7,240 bases of DNA from Cyclobacteriaceae bacterium. Lineage in GTDB: Bacteria > Bacteroidota > Bacteroidia > Cytophagales > Cyclobacteriaceae. The DNA lies in assembly GCA_019751475.1 (NCBI GenBank), contig JAIENH010000310.1, positions 1 through 7,240 on the forward strand. Direction: 5' to 3'. The notes beneath the pieces are model-generated. The model was not told the DNA's origin. It saw only the letters and a program-made list of their open reading frames with translations, and did not search any database. Of this stretch, positions 1-5,302 are shown in pieces. The first letter of the stretch is position 1; every line of letters begins with the position of its first letter. The position numbers and the translations under genes are program-made.

Positions 1-1
1 G

Positions 2-115
2 TTGAAATACCGCCCCCAATCTGCCCGGAAAGGGGTATCCCACCTTTATTTACCATTGGTGCTTGATCGTGCTCTTGTGAAGCGGCTTTTAAAAATCAAC
101 GCGCAAGCGCTTTGA
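2..115 (+). CDS. possible C-terminal end of a convergent gene (uncertain)
   Basis: The plus strand is open from base 2 to a TGA at 113-115 (37 residues, no start inside the window), and would overlap the 3' end of the convergent hydrolase gene by 20 bases. The translation is rich in Leu, Arg and Lys and ends ALVKRLLKINAQAL, which could be an amphipathic C-terminal helix. The stretch is too short to judge, and other frames are also open at this edge: the minus strand continues without a stop past the hydrolase TGA to base 1. No family is recognised. It is listed only because a gene cut by the window edge cannot be excluded. Confidence 0.2.
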   Translation: MKYRPQSARKGVSHLYLPLVLDRALVKRLLKINAQAL

Positions 116-1007
116 TTCTCTCTCCCAAATAGTTCATGGCAGGGCCATATGTCTCGATACCGTGACCCACATCGGCAAATACTTTTACCTCCTTCAATTT
201 GGCAAGGTGCTTTTTCGCGTTGTCTATTGATTTTTGATAAGGGAACAGTAAGTCCTTGTCGCCTTCAAGCAAATAAGAATCCACGTTGGCTTCCGCCAAT
301 TGCTTGTCCATATAATACGGCTTTTGTGTATTGTCTTTGTAACGACTGATGGCAAATACTTCGTAGTTAACCAGCATTTGTTCGGCTCGCTCGGAAAGTC
401 GGTGATTAGGCTTTGAAAAAACTGCCTTGTCTAAAAATTTACGAACGTTATCCTCCGTGGGAGAAAAAATTGGAAGAAGATTGTAATACAGGTTAGCAAA
501 CGAAAGTGAGAACGGCTGAAGGCATCCGGGGTTTAGTAAAAAGGCTGCCCTCACGAGTGCTGGCTTTACAATACCAAGCTTCATACAGATAAGTCCGCCA
601 AAGGAAGCTCCTGCTACAAAGGCAGAAGCAATGCCCAATTGCTCCATTACCTCGGCTGCCCACCAACCATAGTCAAGCGATTTGATGTCGGGTGTATTTC
701 CATCACTCAGATTGGGAAGTCCATTTGTTTCTACCATGAAAATTCGCAGTGGAAAATTCAACCGGTCAAGTCCTTTGTCGAAATCCCAGATGAGCGGTGT
801 TGTCCGTGCTCCAGGAAAAATTACCAGCGCATCCAGACTTGTGTCTTGTGTATTCAGGCCCCAGATGTGCGTTTTGCCGAGGACGGTTTTGATTTCGTAC
901 GTCTCGTATTTTCTTCCGTTTGCCTCCTCCAGTTGTGCAACCCAGTTTCTAAAAGACTCGAGGTCTTTCTTTTCGTCTTTAAAAAAGGAGGTCGACTTTA
1001 TCTTCAT
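96..1007 (-). CDS. alpha/beta hydrolase, cytoplasmic
   Basis: A 303-residue protein of the alpha/beta-hydrolase fold, about the usual size for the family. The visible catalytic set is the nucleophile elbow GASFGG with Ser135, a probable acid at Asp250 or Asp252 (EGDKDLLFP) and His282 in the GHG motif near the C-terminus. The segment LVIFPGART (61-69) sits where the first core strand and oxyanion loop normally lie. There is no signal peptide or membrane segment, so it should be cytoplasmic. The substrate cannot be told; esterase or lipase-like activity is inferred from the fold only. The ATG at 1007 is the first in frame and has no Shine-Dalgarno, as is common in Bacteroidota. It lies 75 bp downstream of another alpha/beta hydrolase on the same strand, with a 12-bp inverted repeat between them, so it may be the last gene of the tetR-hydrolase unit or have its own control. 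The two hydrolases are not obviously recent duplicates: their motifs differ (GASFGG against GHSLGG). Confidence 0.85.
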   Translation of the reverse strand: MKIKSTSFFKDEKKDLESFRNWVAQLEEANGRKYETYEIKTVLGKTHIWGLNTQDTSLDALVIFPGARTTPLIWDFDKGLDRLNFPLRIFMVETNGLPNLSDGNTPDIKSLDYGWWAAEVMEQLGIASAFVAGASFGGLICMKLGIVKPALVRAAFLLNPGCLQPFSLSFANLYYNLLPIFSPTEDNVRKFLDKAVFSKPNHRLSERAEQMLVNYEVFAISRYKDNTQKPYYMDKQLAEANVDSYLLEGDKDLLFPYQKSIDNAKKHLAKLKEVKVFADVGHGIETYGPAMNYLGERIKALAR

Positions 1008-1025
1008 AATCGGAAGGCTTTAAAG

Positions 1026-1062
1026 GATAAATCATTACGTGAACTAAAAATAATGATTTATC
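1026..1062. repeat. 12-bp perfect inverted repeat between two hydrolase genes
   Basis: GATAAATCATTA (1026-1037) is the exact reverse complement of TAATGATTTATC (1051-1062), with a 13-base spacer. In RNA it would form a 12-bp AU-rich hairpin shortly after the stop codon of the upstream hydrolase and just before the start of the next one. There is no T-run directly after it on the minus strand, so it is not a classic intrinsic terminator. Possible roles are a weak terminator or attenuator, an mRNA-processing or stabilising hairpin between cistrons, or a protein-binding site for the downstream gene. The sequence does not resemble the TetR palindrome found elsewhere in the window. Confidence 0.6.
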
Positions 1063-1082
1063 GATTATTGGCCCGATAGCTG

Positions 1083-1943
1083 TCACTGTGGAACTGAAAC
1101 TTCATGTTCCTGGTAATTTTCAACGAACCTTACTACATCTTTTAGTACGTCTACGGATTTTAAGTTGTGGCCCTTTCCACGGGTCAATATCAATTGTGAG
1201 TCGGTCCAGGCGGCATGAATTTTTTTGGAGTTCACTACCAACGTCTCAGTGTCTTCTTCATCGTGAATGATTAGTCCAGGAAAGGGTAGTGACCCGGCAA
1301 AACGCGGTGCCGAAAAAAATGCAGGTAAATTGTTTACCGTCTTCTCAAAGTGCGCCACCACCAGCGTGATGCATCGATTGCTCAATCCCAAAGCTTGTTG
1401 AAAAAACTCCACGAACTCCGTTGCCTCACCGGGCGGGGCCATCGCCACCATTTTCTTCGGAGCAAGGGAAGGGCGATGATAAAATGTGTAGATGCCCGTG
1501 AAGCCTCCTAAGGAATGGCCGATCACCGTGTGCAGCTTGCCGATCTTCTTTGCAATCGCCACAACGGCTTCGCTATAATGTGGCACAGTCAGAAAGTTAC
1601 CTGTGCTAAGCCCATGACCGGGAGCATCAAAGGAATAAATGCTGAACTGTGTTTTGTCCAAGGCGTCCACATAATTTTTCCACCGGAAGCTGTGACTCTG
1701 CCATCCGTGGAGCAGCAGAATATTCTTATCACCTGTGCCCCACCGGTAAGCCTGAATCGTTTCGCTACCGAGGGCGACTTCAAATTTTTGAGCCGTGTTT
1801 AAAAATGCAATATGATGATCAAGGAGCTTGCCTCGAAACGGGCGACAGAACAATGCAAATCCTTTGCGGGCTGCCCGCGCAGGCGCTACGAGGGCCAGCA
1901 CATTCAAATACAGACCGATCATTCTTGCAATTATCTTTTTCAT
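1083..1943 (-). CDS. alpha/beta hydrolase under a TetR-type operator
   Basis: A 286-residue alpha/beta hydrolase. The oxyanion-loop motif LLLHGWQSHSFRW (77-89) is followed by DAPGHGLS (106-113), the nucleophile elbow IGHSLGG with Ser144, a likely catalytic acid at Asp228 or Asp231 (IIHDEEDTET) and His259 in GKGHN. This is the standard order and spacing for a lysophospholipase or esterase-like single-domain hydrolase; the substrate is not predictable. The first 35 residues form a hydrophobic, basic stretch (LYLNVLALVAPARAARKGFALF). It looks more like an amphipathic N-terminal helix of this hydrolase subgroup than a cleaved signal, though membrane association is possible. The gene starts 49 bp after the tetR stop codon, and an 18-bp palindrome identical to the one at the tetR promoter lies 15-32 bp upstream of its ATG. 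It is therefore very probably a direct target of that regulator, transcribed from its own promoter and perhaps also by read-through from tetR. Confidence 0.88.
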   Translation of the reverse strand: MKKIIARMIGLYLNVLALVAPARAARKGFALFCRPFRGKLLDHHIAFLNTAQKFEVALGSETIQAYRWGTGDKNILLLHGWQSHSFRWKNYVDALDKTQFSIYSFDAPGHGLSTGNFLTVPHYSEAVVAIAKKIGKLHTVIGHSLGGFTGIYTFYHRPSLAPKKMVAMAPPGEATEFVEFFQQALGLSNRCITLVVAHFEKTVNNLPAFFSAPRFAGSLPFPGLIIHDEEDTETLVVNSKKIHAAWTDSQLILTRGKGHNLKSVDVLKDVVRFVENYQEHEVSVPQ

Positions 1944-1955
1944 AGCATGTCGATT

Positions 1956-1963
1956 TTAAGATA
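1956..1963 (-). promoter_or_regulatory. possible weak -7 element of the hydrolase gene
   Basis: On the minus strand TATCTTAA sits in the same place relative to the palindrome as the good TATCTTTG element does at the tetR gene. It matches the Bacteroidota -7 consensus TAnnTTTG at four of six defined positions. No TTG is found at the expected -33 spacing. Transcription from here would give a leader of only a few bases before the ATG at 1943. It is a weak call resting mainly on the parallel with the tetR promoter. Confidence 0.35.
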
Positions 1964-1976
1964 CCGATTGGTATCT
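1959..1976. promoter_or_regulatory. TetR-type operator, copy 2 (hydrolase promoter)
   Basis: The palindrome AGATACC-GATT-GGTATCT has 7-bp perfect arms and a 4-bp centre. It is identical over 20 bp (1958-1977), in the same orientation, to the copy at 2590-2609. It lies in the 49-bp gap between the tetR stop codon and the hydrolase start. Length, symmetry and position are typical of a TetR-family dimer binding site. Binding here would overlap the predicted promoter and so block transcription of the hydrolase. Confidence 0.85.
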
Positions 1977-1992
1977 ATGCGAATAAAATTTT

Positions 1993-2583
1993 TTAGTTTT
2001 CTATTTCGGCTAATTGATGGTTCAGGTGCTTGATCACTTTGCGGATATCATCGTTGTTGCCGTGCAGCTTACTCATCATAATGCCTCCCTCCAGCGATGC
2101 GATGATCAGTGTAGCGTAATATTCTTTGTCAATGTTGGGTTTTATCTGTTCATGCTCAATACCTCGTTGCAAAATATTGATGACCGATTCGCGCAAGACA
2201 GTAAGCGTTTTGAGTGCTTCCTTTCTTAGCCCTGGGTGAGCATCATCGGCTTCGATGGCAGCATTCAGCAAGGGGCATCCACCCTTGAGCGGAGGATTGG
2301 AGATATAGCTTTCAAAATAGCGGAAGATGGCTTTCAATTTAGCGGGCGCGGTCTCTTCATTTTTAATAACCTCACGCAACTTGACAAACAAAATGCCCGA
2401 CAAAAATGCCAGGGTCTCCCGCTCAAGCTCGTCTTTGTTGGTGAAGTGGCGATAGATGGCGCCTTTGGTGAAACCTGTGGCGTCCGTAATATGACTAATA
2501 GACGTGGCCTTGTAGCCATTGGTGTTAAACAATACACCCGACTTTCGTAGAATGGTTTCTTTCGTAGCCTCCGGATCACGCAT
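1993..2583 (-). CDS. TetR-family transcriptional regulator
   Basis: A 196-residue one-component repressor. The N-terminal DNA-binding domain is clear: residues 23-53 carry GYKATSISHITDATGFTKGA followed by IYRHFTNKDEL, the TetR helix-turn-helix with its usual closing helix. The C-terminal ligand and dimer domain contains GGCPLLNAAIEADD (101-114), a motif of the YfiR/NemR-like branch (TetR_C_13-type domain); Cys103 could be ligand- or redox-related, which is inference. The ATG at 2583 is chosen over an in-frame ATG at 2658. The longer form would overlap the neighbouring lipoprotein gene and run through the operator and promoter, while the shorter form gives the usual ten or so residues before helix 1. 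A strong -7 element ends only four bases before this ATG, so the mRNA is probably leaderless. The identical palindromes at 2591-2608 and 1959-1976 indicate autoregulation and control of the downstream hydrolase. Confidence 0.92.
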   Translation of the reverse strand: MRDPEATKETILRKSGVLFNTNGYKATSISHITDATGFTKGAIYRHFTNKDELERETLAFLSGILFVKLREVIKNEETAPAKLKAIFRYFESYISNPPLKGGCPLLNAAIEADDAHPGLRKEALKTLTVLRESVINILQRGIEHEQIKPNIDKEYYATLIIASLEGGIMMSKLHGNNDDIRKVIKHLNHQLAEIEN

Positions 2584-2587
2584 GGTA

Positions 2588-2618
2588 CAAAGATACCGAT
2601 TGGTATCTAAAAAGCAAA
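2588..2618 (-). promoter_or_regulatory. Bacteroidota-type promoter of the tetR gene
   Basis: Reading the minus strand, TTTG (2618-2615) is followed after 19 bases by TATCTTTG (2595-2588). This is a full match to the -33/-7 pattern TTTG-N19-TAnnTTTG of the primary sigma factor of Bacteroidota. Transcription should begin within a few bases of the ATG at 2583. The TetR palindrome covers most of the spacer and the first half of the -7 box, so repressor binding and polymerase binding would exclude each other. Confidence 0.75.
2591..2608. promoter_or_regulatory. TetR-type operator, copy 1 (tetR promoter)
   Basis: The palindrome AGATACC-GATT-GGTATCT has 7-bp perfect arms. It lies 8-25 bp upstream of the tetR start codon and overlaps its -7 element. 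It is base-for-base the same as the copy at 1959-1976. The location at the regulator's own promoter points to negative autoregulation, the usual arrangement for this family. Confidence 0.88.
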
Positions 2619-2630
2619 TGGCAATGGATA

Positions 2631-3554
2631 CTACTGCCCCGTAAACATATACTTCCACACGTTGGGCAAGATGGCGTTGGCGCCCACGGTGGAGTTGTGA
2701 AAGGAGATGGCAGGTATGTTTAATGACAGCGCTCGTGCATTGTTGTAAGGGCTTGCCAGGTTATCGACCAGTGTGGGATTGTCAGAAGCCGCGAGTAAAC
2801 CCAGTGCGCGCACATTGGCCACCTGAAAATTGAATGGCACAATTTCATCGCGTGTGTGTAAGAGCACAAACTGTTGCGACAGCGGTGTGACTCCACTTTG
2901 TGTAAGCCAGTTGCCGGGCGCATTGAAAAACGTGCTGTAGTCGTTAGGCCCGGAGAGCATCACTACACGATCGACAAGATTCTTTTTGCCTAAATAACAA
3001 GCGTGACCCGAGCCTTGCGAATGGCCGGAGACGATGATTTTGTTCCACTGTAGGCTGTTGCCAGCCGTGAGATATTGTCCCCAGTTTTCGTCAGGAAAAT
3101 TAGTCTTCAGATAAACCGCCAACTTGGTAGCACGCGTAACGATGCTGTTAAGCGCATCGACTGTCACCACATTGCTTACCGGGTTGCCAAAACAGACTTC
3201 GTCACGGTAGGTATCAAAAATGAGCGGGTTTGAACTGCTACCCAGCGGGGCCGCGGCCACATCGTTGGGGTACGACAAGCTGATGACATCCAAGCCAAAC
3301 GTAGCTGCCTGATCGCAAATGAGGTTGTAACTCTTCGGGTCGCTGAAACTTCCGCCAATGAAAAGCAAGAGTTTGTTCAGGTGCACTTTGTTGTTGCGCA
3401 CCACATAGTGATTTAAATCGCTGGACGAATAGTTTGCATCGGTTTGATTGGGCGCTACGGAAATAGAAATATTCTGCGCAGGTGTATTGTCGGGCGAAGA
3501 TTTATCGCTGCACTGAAACAACACCAACCACACCAGCACCCAACATTTTTTCAT
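2631..3554 (-). CDS. probable lipoprotein, alpha/beta-hydrolase fold (BPSS1187-like)
   Basis: A 307-residue exported protein. The N-terminus MKKCWVLVWLVLFQCSDKSS has a short hydrophobic core ending in Cys15, a likely lipidation site although the lipobox (LFQC) is not ideal. After a Ser/Asn/Pro-rich linker (16-45), the hydrolase fold begins with LLLFIGGSF (62-70). The nucleophile elbow is VSGHSQGSGHA with Ser179, followed by a probable acid at Asp236 (LHTRDEIVP) and a histidine at His286 (ISFHNST). The GHSQG-x-GHA elbow and the overall layout recall the poorly studied BPSS1187-like hydrolases; the family name is from memory, with moderate certainty. Substrate is unknown. It starts four bases after the stop codon of the preceding lipoprotein esterase gene, so the two are almost surely co-transcribed and probably translationally coupled. 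Both would sit in the cell envelope, which suggests work on a common extracellular or periplasmic ester substrate (inference). Confidence 0.8.
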   Translation of the reverse strand: MKKCWVLVWLVLFQCSDKSSPDNTPAQNISISVAPNQTDANYSSSDLNHYVVRNNKVHLNKLLLFIGGSFSDPKSYNLICDQAATFGLDVISLSYPNDVAAAPLGSSSNPLIFDTYRDEVCFGNPVSNVVTVDALNSIVTRATKLAVYLKTNFPDENWGQYLTAGNSLQWNKIIVSGHSQGSGHACYLGKKNLVDRVVMLSGPNDYSTFFNAPGNWLTQSGVTPLSQQFVLLHTRDEIVPFNFQVANVRALGLLAASDNPTLVDNLASPYNNARALSLNIPAISFHNSTVGANAILPNVWKYMFTGQ

Positions 3555-3558
3555 GAAG

Positions 3559-4554
3559 TTATTTTTTATGCTGCTTCAAAAAATCCCACGCTACGCGGGC
3601 GCCCTCCATGTCTTTGTTTTGTGGGCCAACCGCTGCCTCACTTGCAACTAACAGCGGGTTGGCAATGGACGGCATGCAATGCCCACCGCCTACTACGGTG
3701 TAAAGTTCAATTTCCTTGGCGGGATTTGAGGAGCCGAAGGCGCGCTTCACAATGGTGCTGTTGTCGGTGGTGTTGAGGTCGGGTAAGTTGGTGGTGATGA
3801 CATCGGTGATGAGCACCCCATTGTTGGCCAGCCAAAAGTTGAGTGTCTCGGCCGTAGATTTTACGGTGCCACGGTTGCTGACCGCGACATTGCCTCCGAG
3901 AAAAGGCATGAGCGGATCAAGCGTGCCAACGCAAATCATCATAGGCATGGGTGCAGAGGGCGCGCTGCATTCCGATGGATCGGGAAGGTTGGCAATGAAT
4001 GGAGCAATGGCTGCAATTTTGGAATTGAGTTCGGCTGCGAGCCGGTAGCTGAGCAAGCCCCCATTTGAAACTCCTGATACATAGAAGCGCGTGTTGTCAA
4101 CCTTGAATGATTTTTTTGTCCACTCAATCAACTCGCTGATGAAGGCCACATCATCGGCAGCGGAGAAGCCCGGGTTAGCGGATGTCAACGGGCGGCAATC
4201 GTTCCAGCTTTGATTGGTACCGTTGGCGTTGTTGGAGGCATCGACACCGTTGGGCACTACCACCAAAAACTTTTCATCATCGGCCACCTGCTGCCACACA
4301 CGTGTGCCTCCTGCTGTGGCGGCAAAAATCTCCGTCATGCTTTGCGATCCGCCATGCAATAAGATTAACACCGGTGCATTGGCAGCCATGCCGGCCGGCT
4401 GATAAACCCGAAAGTAGCGAGTTTGACTGCCTACCGTGAGTGTAAGATTTTCATTCCAGCCTGTGACAAATGTTTGTGATGGCGCGGGGTCGTCTTTTTT
4501 GCAGGACGTGCACAAGGTAAAAGTGAAAATCAAAAACAGGAAAAAAGATCTCAT
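3559..4554 (-). CDS. lipoprotein esterase, PHB depolymerase/LpqC-like
   Basis: A 331-residue secreted hydrolase of the polyhydroxybutyrate-depolymerase/feruloyl-esterase (LpqC-like) group. The signal sequence (1-17) ends in the lipobox LCTSC with Cys18. The next residues KKDDP match the acidic surface-export signal of Bacteroidota lipoproteins, so it is probably on the outer face of the outer membrane. The mature domain begins with the typical strand SQTRYFRVYQPAG (43-55), then LILLHGGS (63-70) with the oxyanion loop, VVVPNGVD (98-105), the nucleophile elbow VSGVSNGG with Ser163, Asp213 in GTLDPLMPF, and His292 in GGGHCMP. The full triad and the family's GxSNGG elbow are present, so it should be active. 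Likely substrates are short-chain polyesters or aromatic (feruloyl-type) esters; these cannot be told apart here. It begins nine bases after the toxin gene of a ParDE-like module and is followed after four bases by another envelope hydrolase. I found no convincing promoter directly in front of it. Confidence 0.88.
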   Translation of the reverse strand: MRSFFLFLIFTFTLCTSCKKDDPAPSQTFVTGWNENLTLTVGSQTRYFRVYQPAGMAANAPVLILLHGGSQSMTEIFAATAGGTRVWQQVADDEKFLVVVPNGVDASNNANGTNQSWNDCRPLTSANPGFSAADDVAFISELIEWTKKSFKVDNTRFYVSGVSNGGLLSYRLAAELNSKIAAIAPFIANLPDPSECSAPSAPMPMMICVGTLDPLMPFLGGNVAVSNRGTVKSTAETLNFWLANNGVLITDVITTNLPDLNTTDNSTIVKRAFGSSNPAKEIELYTVVGGGHCMPSIANPLLVASEAAVGPQNKDMEGARVAWDFLKQHKK

Positions 4555-4563
4555 TTGAAGAAT

Positions 4564-4899
4564 TTAAAATCTAAGGCTTCTGGAGGCTTTGATCTTAGTG
4601 ATGCTTCTGCTGGCGTGAATCAATCGCAATACTTGAACTTCTTTTTTGGTGACGCGATAAATCAAAAGATGGGCATCCAGAATAATCCACCTATACATTT
4701 TCGAAACAGTTTCTAAATGATAACACTCCGGGAAAAGATAGTAATCGGTGGAGAGTCGCTCTGTGAGTTGCCAGATTTGTTGCTCGTAACGTTGTGTTTG
4801 AATTATTCCAAAGGTTTCAACACCGTATTGATAAACTTCTTCTACGTCCTGACTAAACTGATTGGAGATTTTTACCGGGAGTGCTTTTGCCGCCTCCAT
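4564..4899 (-). CDS. RelE/ParE-family toxin of a type II toxin-antitoxin pair
   Basis: A 111-residue protein with the ParE/RelE-superfamily layout. An N-terminal strand and two helices (VKISNQFSQDVEEVYQYGVE, 9-28, then residues 34-50) are followed by a beta-sheet ending in YRWIILDAHLLIYRV (69-83) and VQVLRLIHASRSI (88-100), the characteristic C-terminal strand. ParE proteins poison DNA gyrase, RelE proteins cut mRNA on the ribosome; the sequence fits the ParE side better by its long helical hairpin, but the target is not settled. The ATG at 4899 lies inside the 3' end of the upstream antitoxin gene, a 28-bp overlap in another frame that implies translational coupling. The 9-bp gap to the following esterase gene is unusually tight for a toxin and suggests shared transcription. 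Confidence 0.85.
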   Translation of the reverse strand: MEAAKALPVKISNQFSQDVEEVYQYGVETFGIIQTQRYEQQIWQLTERLSTDYYLFPECYHLETVSKMYRWIILDAHLLIYRVTKKEVQVLRLIHASRSITKIKASRSLRF

Positions 4900-5045
4900 T
4901 CATCAATTAATTTCTTTGATTCACTGATGGTGTAAAAAGGGCCCTTCTCTGCTTTTTTCACCTCTTTCTTGAATTTTTCAGCGGTCAGCGCTTCACCAGG
5001 CATGGTTAACCGTGGTGATGCTGACTTTTTAATGCTTGATTTCAT
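4872..5045 (-). CDS. small antitoxin paired with the RelE/ParE-like toxin
   Basis: A 57-residue gene found by reading the minus strand from the ATG at 5045 to a TAA at 4874-4872. The protein starts MKSSIKKSASPRLTM and continues with a helical, charged core (AEKFKKEVKKAEKG, about 22-35) and ends PFYTISESKKLIDEWRRQKH-type sequence. The pattern (K/E-rich helix, then AEKGPFYT, then a helix ending DEW) is like small Bacteroidota antitoxins linked to ParE toxins. No HTH or clear ribbon-helix-helix is seen, so DNA binding is uncertain. Position supports the role: it lies just upstream of the toxin and overlaps it by 28 bp, giving the antitoxin-first order usual for type II modules. A later in-frame ATG (residue 15, position 5003) is a possible but less likely start. 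Confidence 0.8.
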   Translation of the reverse strand: MKSSIKKSASPRLTMPGEALTAEKFKKEVKKAEKGPFYTISESKKLIDEWRRQKHSR

Positions 5046-5061
5046 AAATGAAAATTAGATG

Positions 5062-5090
5062 TTTCAAATTGAAATTCAAAGGCAATTGAA
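5062..5090. promoter_or_regulatory. paired TTCAA/TTGAA palindromes upstream of the antitoxin
   Basis: TTTCAA-A-TTGAAA (5062-5074) is a perfect odd-length palindrome, and next to it TTCAA-N6-TTGAA (5075-5090) repeats the same half-sites. They lie 17-45 bp before the antitoxin ATG, where type II toxin-antitoxin operons usually carry autoregulatory operators. The motifs are AT-rich and short, so chance occurrence is possible. Confidence 0.4.
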
Positions 5091-5100
5091 AATCACTTCG

Positions 5101-5260
5101 GCCAGGGATGGAGCGCATGTTTGAGCCCAGCCTTTGCGCGCTTCGGCCTTGCTTCGCCAAAACGCTTCGCGAAGGCAAGTGGCGGGCCGAAGAAGGCTGG
5201 CGAGTAGCGACAGCCCGGCCGAAGCCGGGTGGACTTGTGTGGTAGGTGATGAGGGGCCGC
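5101..5260. repeat. GC-rich hairpin-forming intergenic element (REP/BIME-like)
   Basis: This stretch is much richer in G and C than its AT-rich flanks and is built of nested inverted repeats. CCAGCCTT (5127-5134) pairs with AAGGCTGG (5193-5200); inside it CTTCGGCC (5141-5148) pairs with GGCCGAAG (5185-5192); and CTTGCTTCGC (5148-5157) pairs with GCGAA-g-GCAAG (5169-5179) with one bulged base. A second hairpin, CCCGGC-CGAA-GCCGGG, occupies 5214-5229. The whole would fold into a long rod plus a small stem-loop. It lies between the fumC stop and the toxin-antitoxin promoter, so it could end fumC transcription or be a copy of a dispersed repeat. From memory it resembles GC-rich intergenic repeats of Bacteroidota genomes, but that cannot be confirmed here. 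No protein gene is supported in it. Confidence 0.6.
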
Positions 5261-5267
5261 TCACCCT

Positions 5268-5302
5268 AAATCATAAATCCAAAATCACAAATCAACAATC
5301 AA
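5268..5302 (+). repeat. five degenerate tandem heptamers at the 3' end of fumC
   Basis: Five heptamers follow one another without gaps: AAATCAT, AAATCCA, AAATCAC, AAATCAA, CAATCAA. The last unit contains the fumC stop codon (5299-5301 on the minus strand), so the array begins exactly where coding ends. The consensus AAATCAN recurs in opposite orientation just upstream of the fumC start. Confidence 0.6.

Noticed and set aside
639..1079. Plus-strand open frame of 146 residues over the first hydrolase.
   Set aside because: It is antisense to a well supported hydrolase and shows no recognisable motif; a shadow frame.
1866..1943. Cleavable signal peptide on the 286-residue hydrolase (APARAA at 20-25).
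   Set aside because: The hydrophobic part is short and is followed by another basic-hydrophobic stretch leading straight into the fold. It looks like an amphipathic helix, though membrane association is not ruled out.
2584..2658. A longer tetR gene starting at 2658 (25 extra residues).
   Set aside because: It would overlap the lipoprotein gene and place the promoter and operator inside the coding region. The shorter start gives the normal distance to helix 1 of the DNA-binding domain.
3444..4439. Several plus-strand frames of 62-110 residues over the two lipoprotein genes.
   Set aside because: All lie antisense to genes with complete catalytic motifs, and their translations are Arg/Pro/Cys-rich in the manner of shadow frames.
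5268..5302. Heptamer array as a CRISPR-like or iteron array.
   Set aside because: Units are seven bases with no spacers, and no replication or cas gene is near. It is a simple degenerate tandem repeat.
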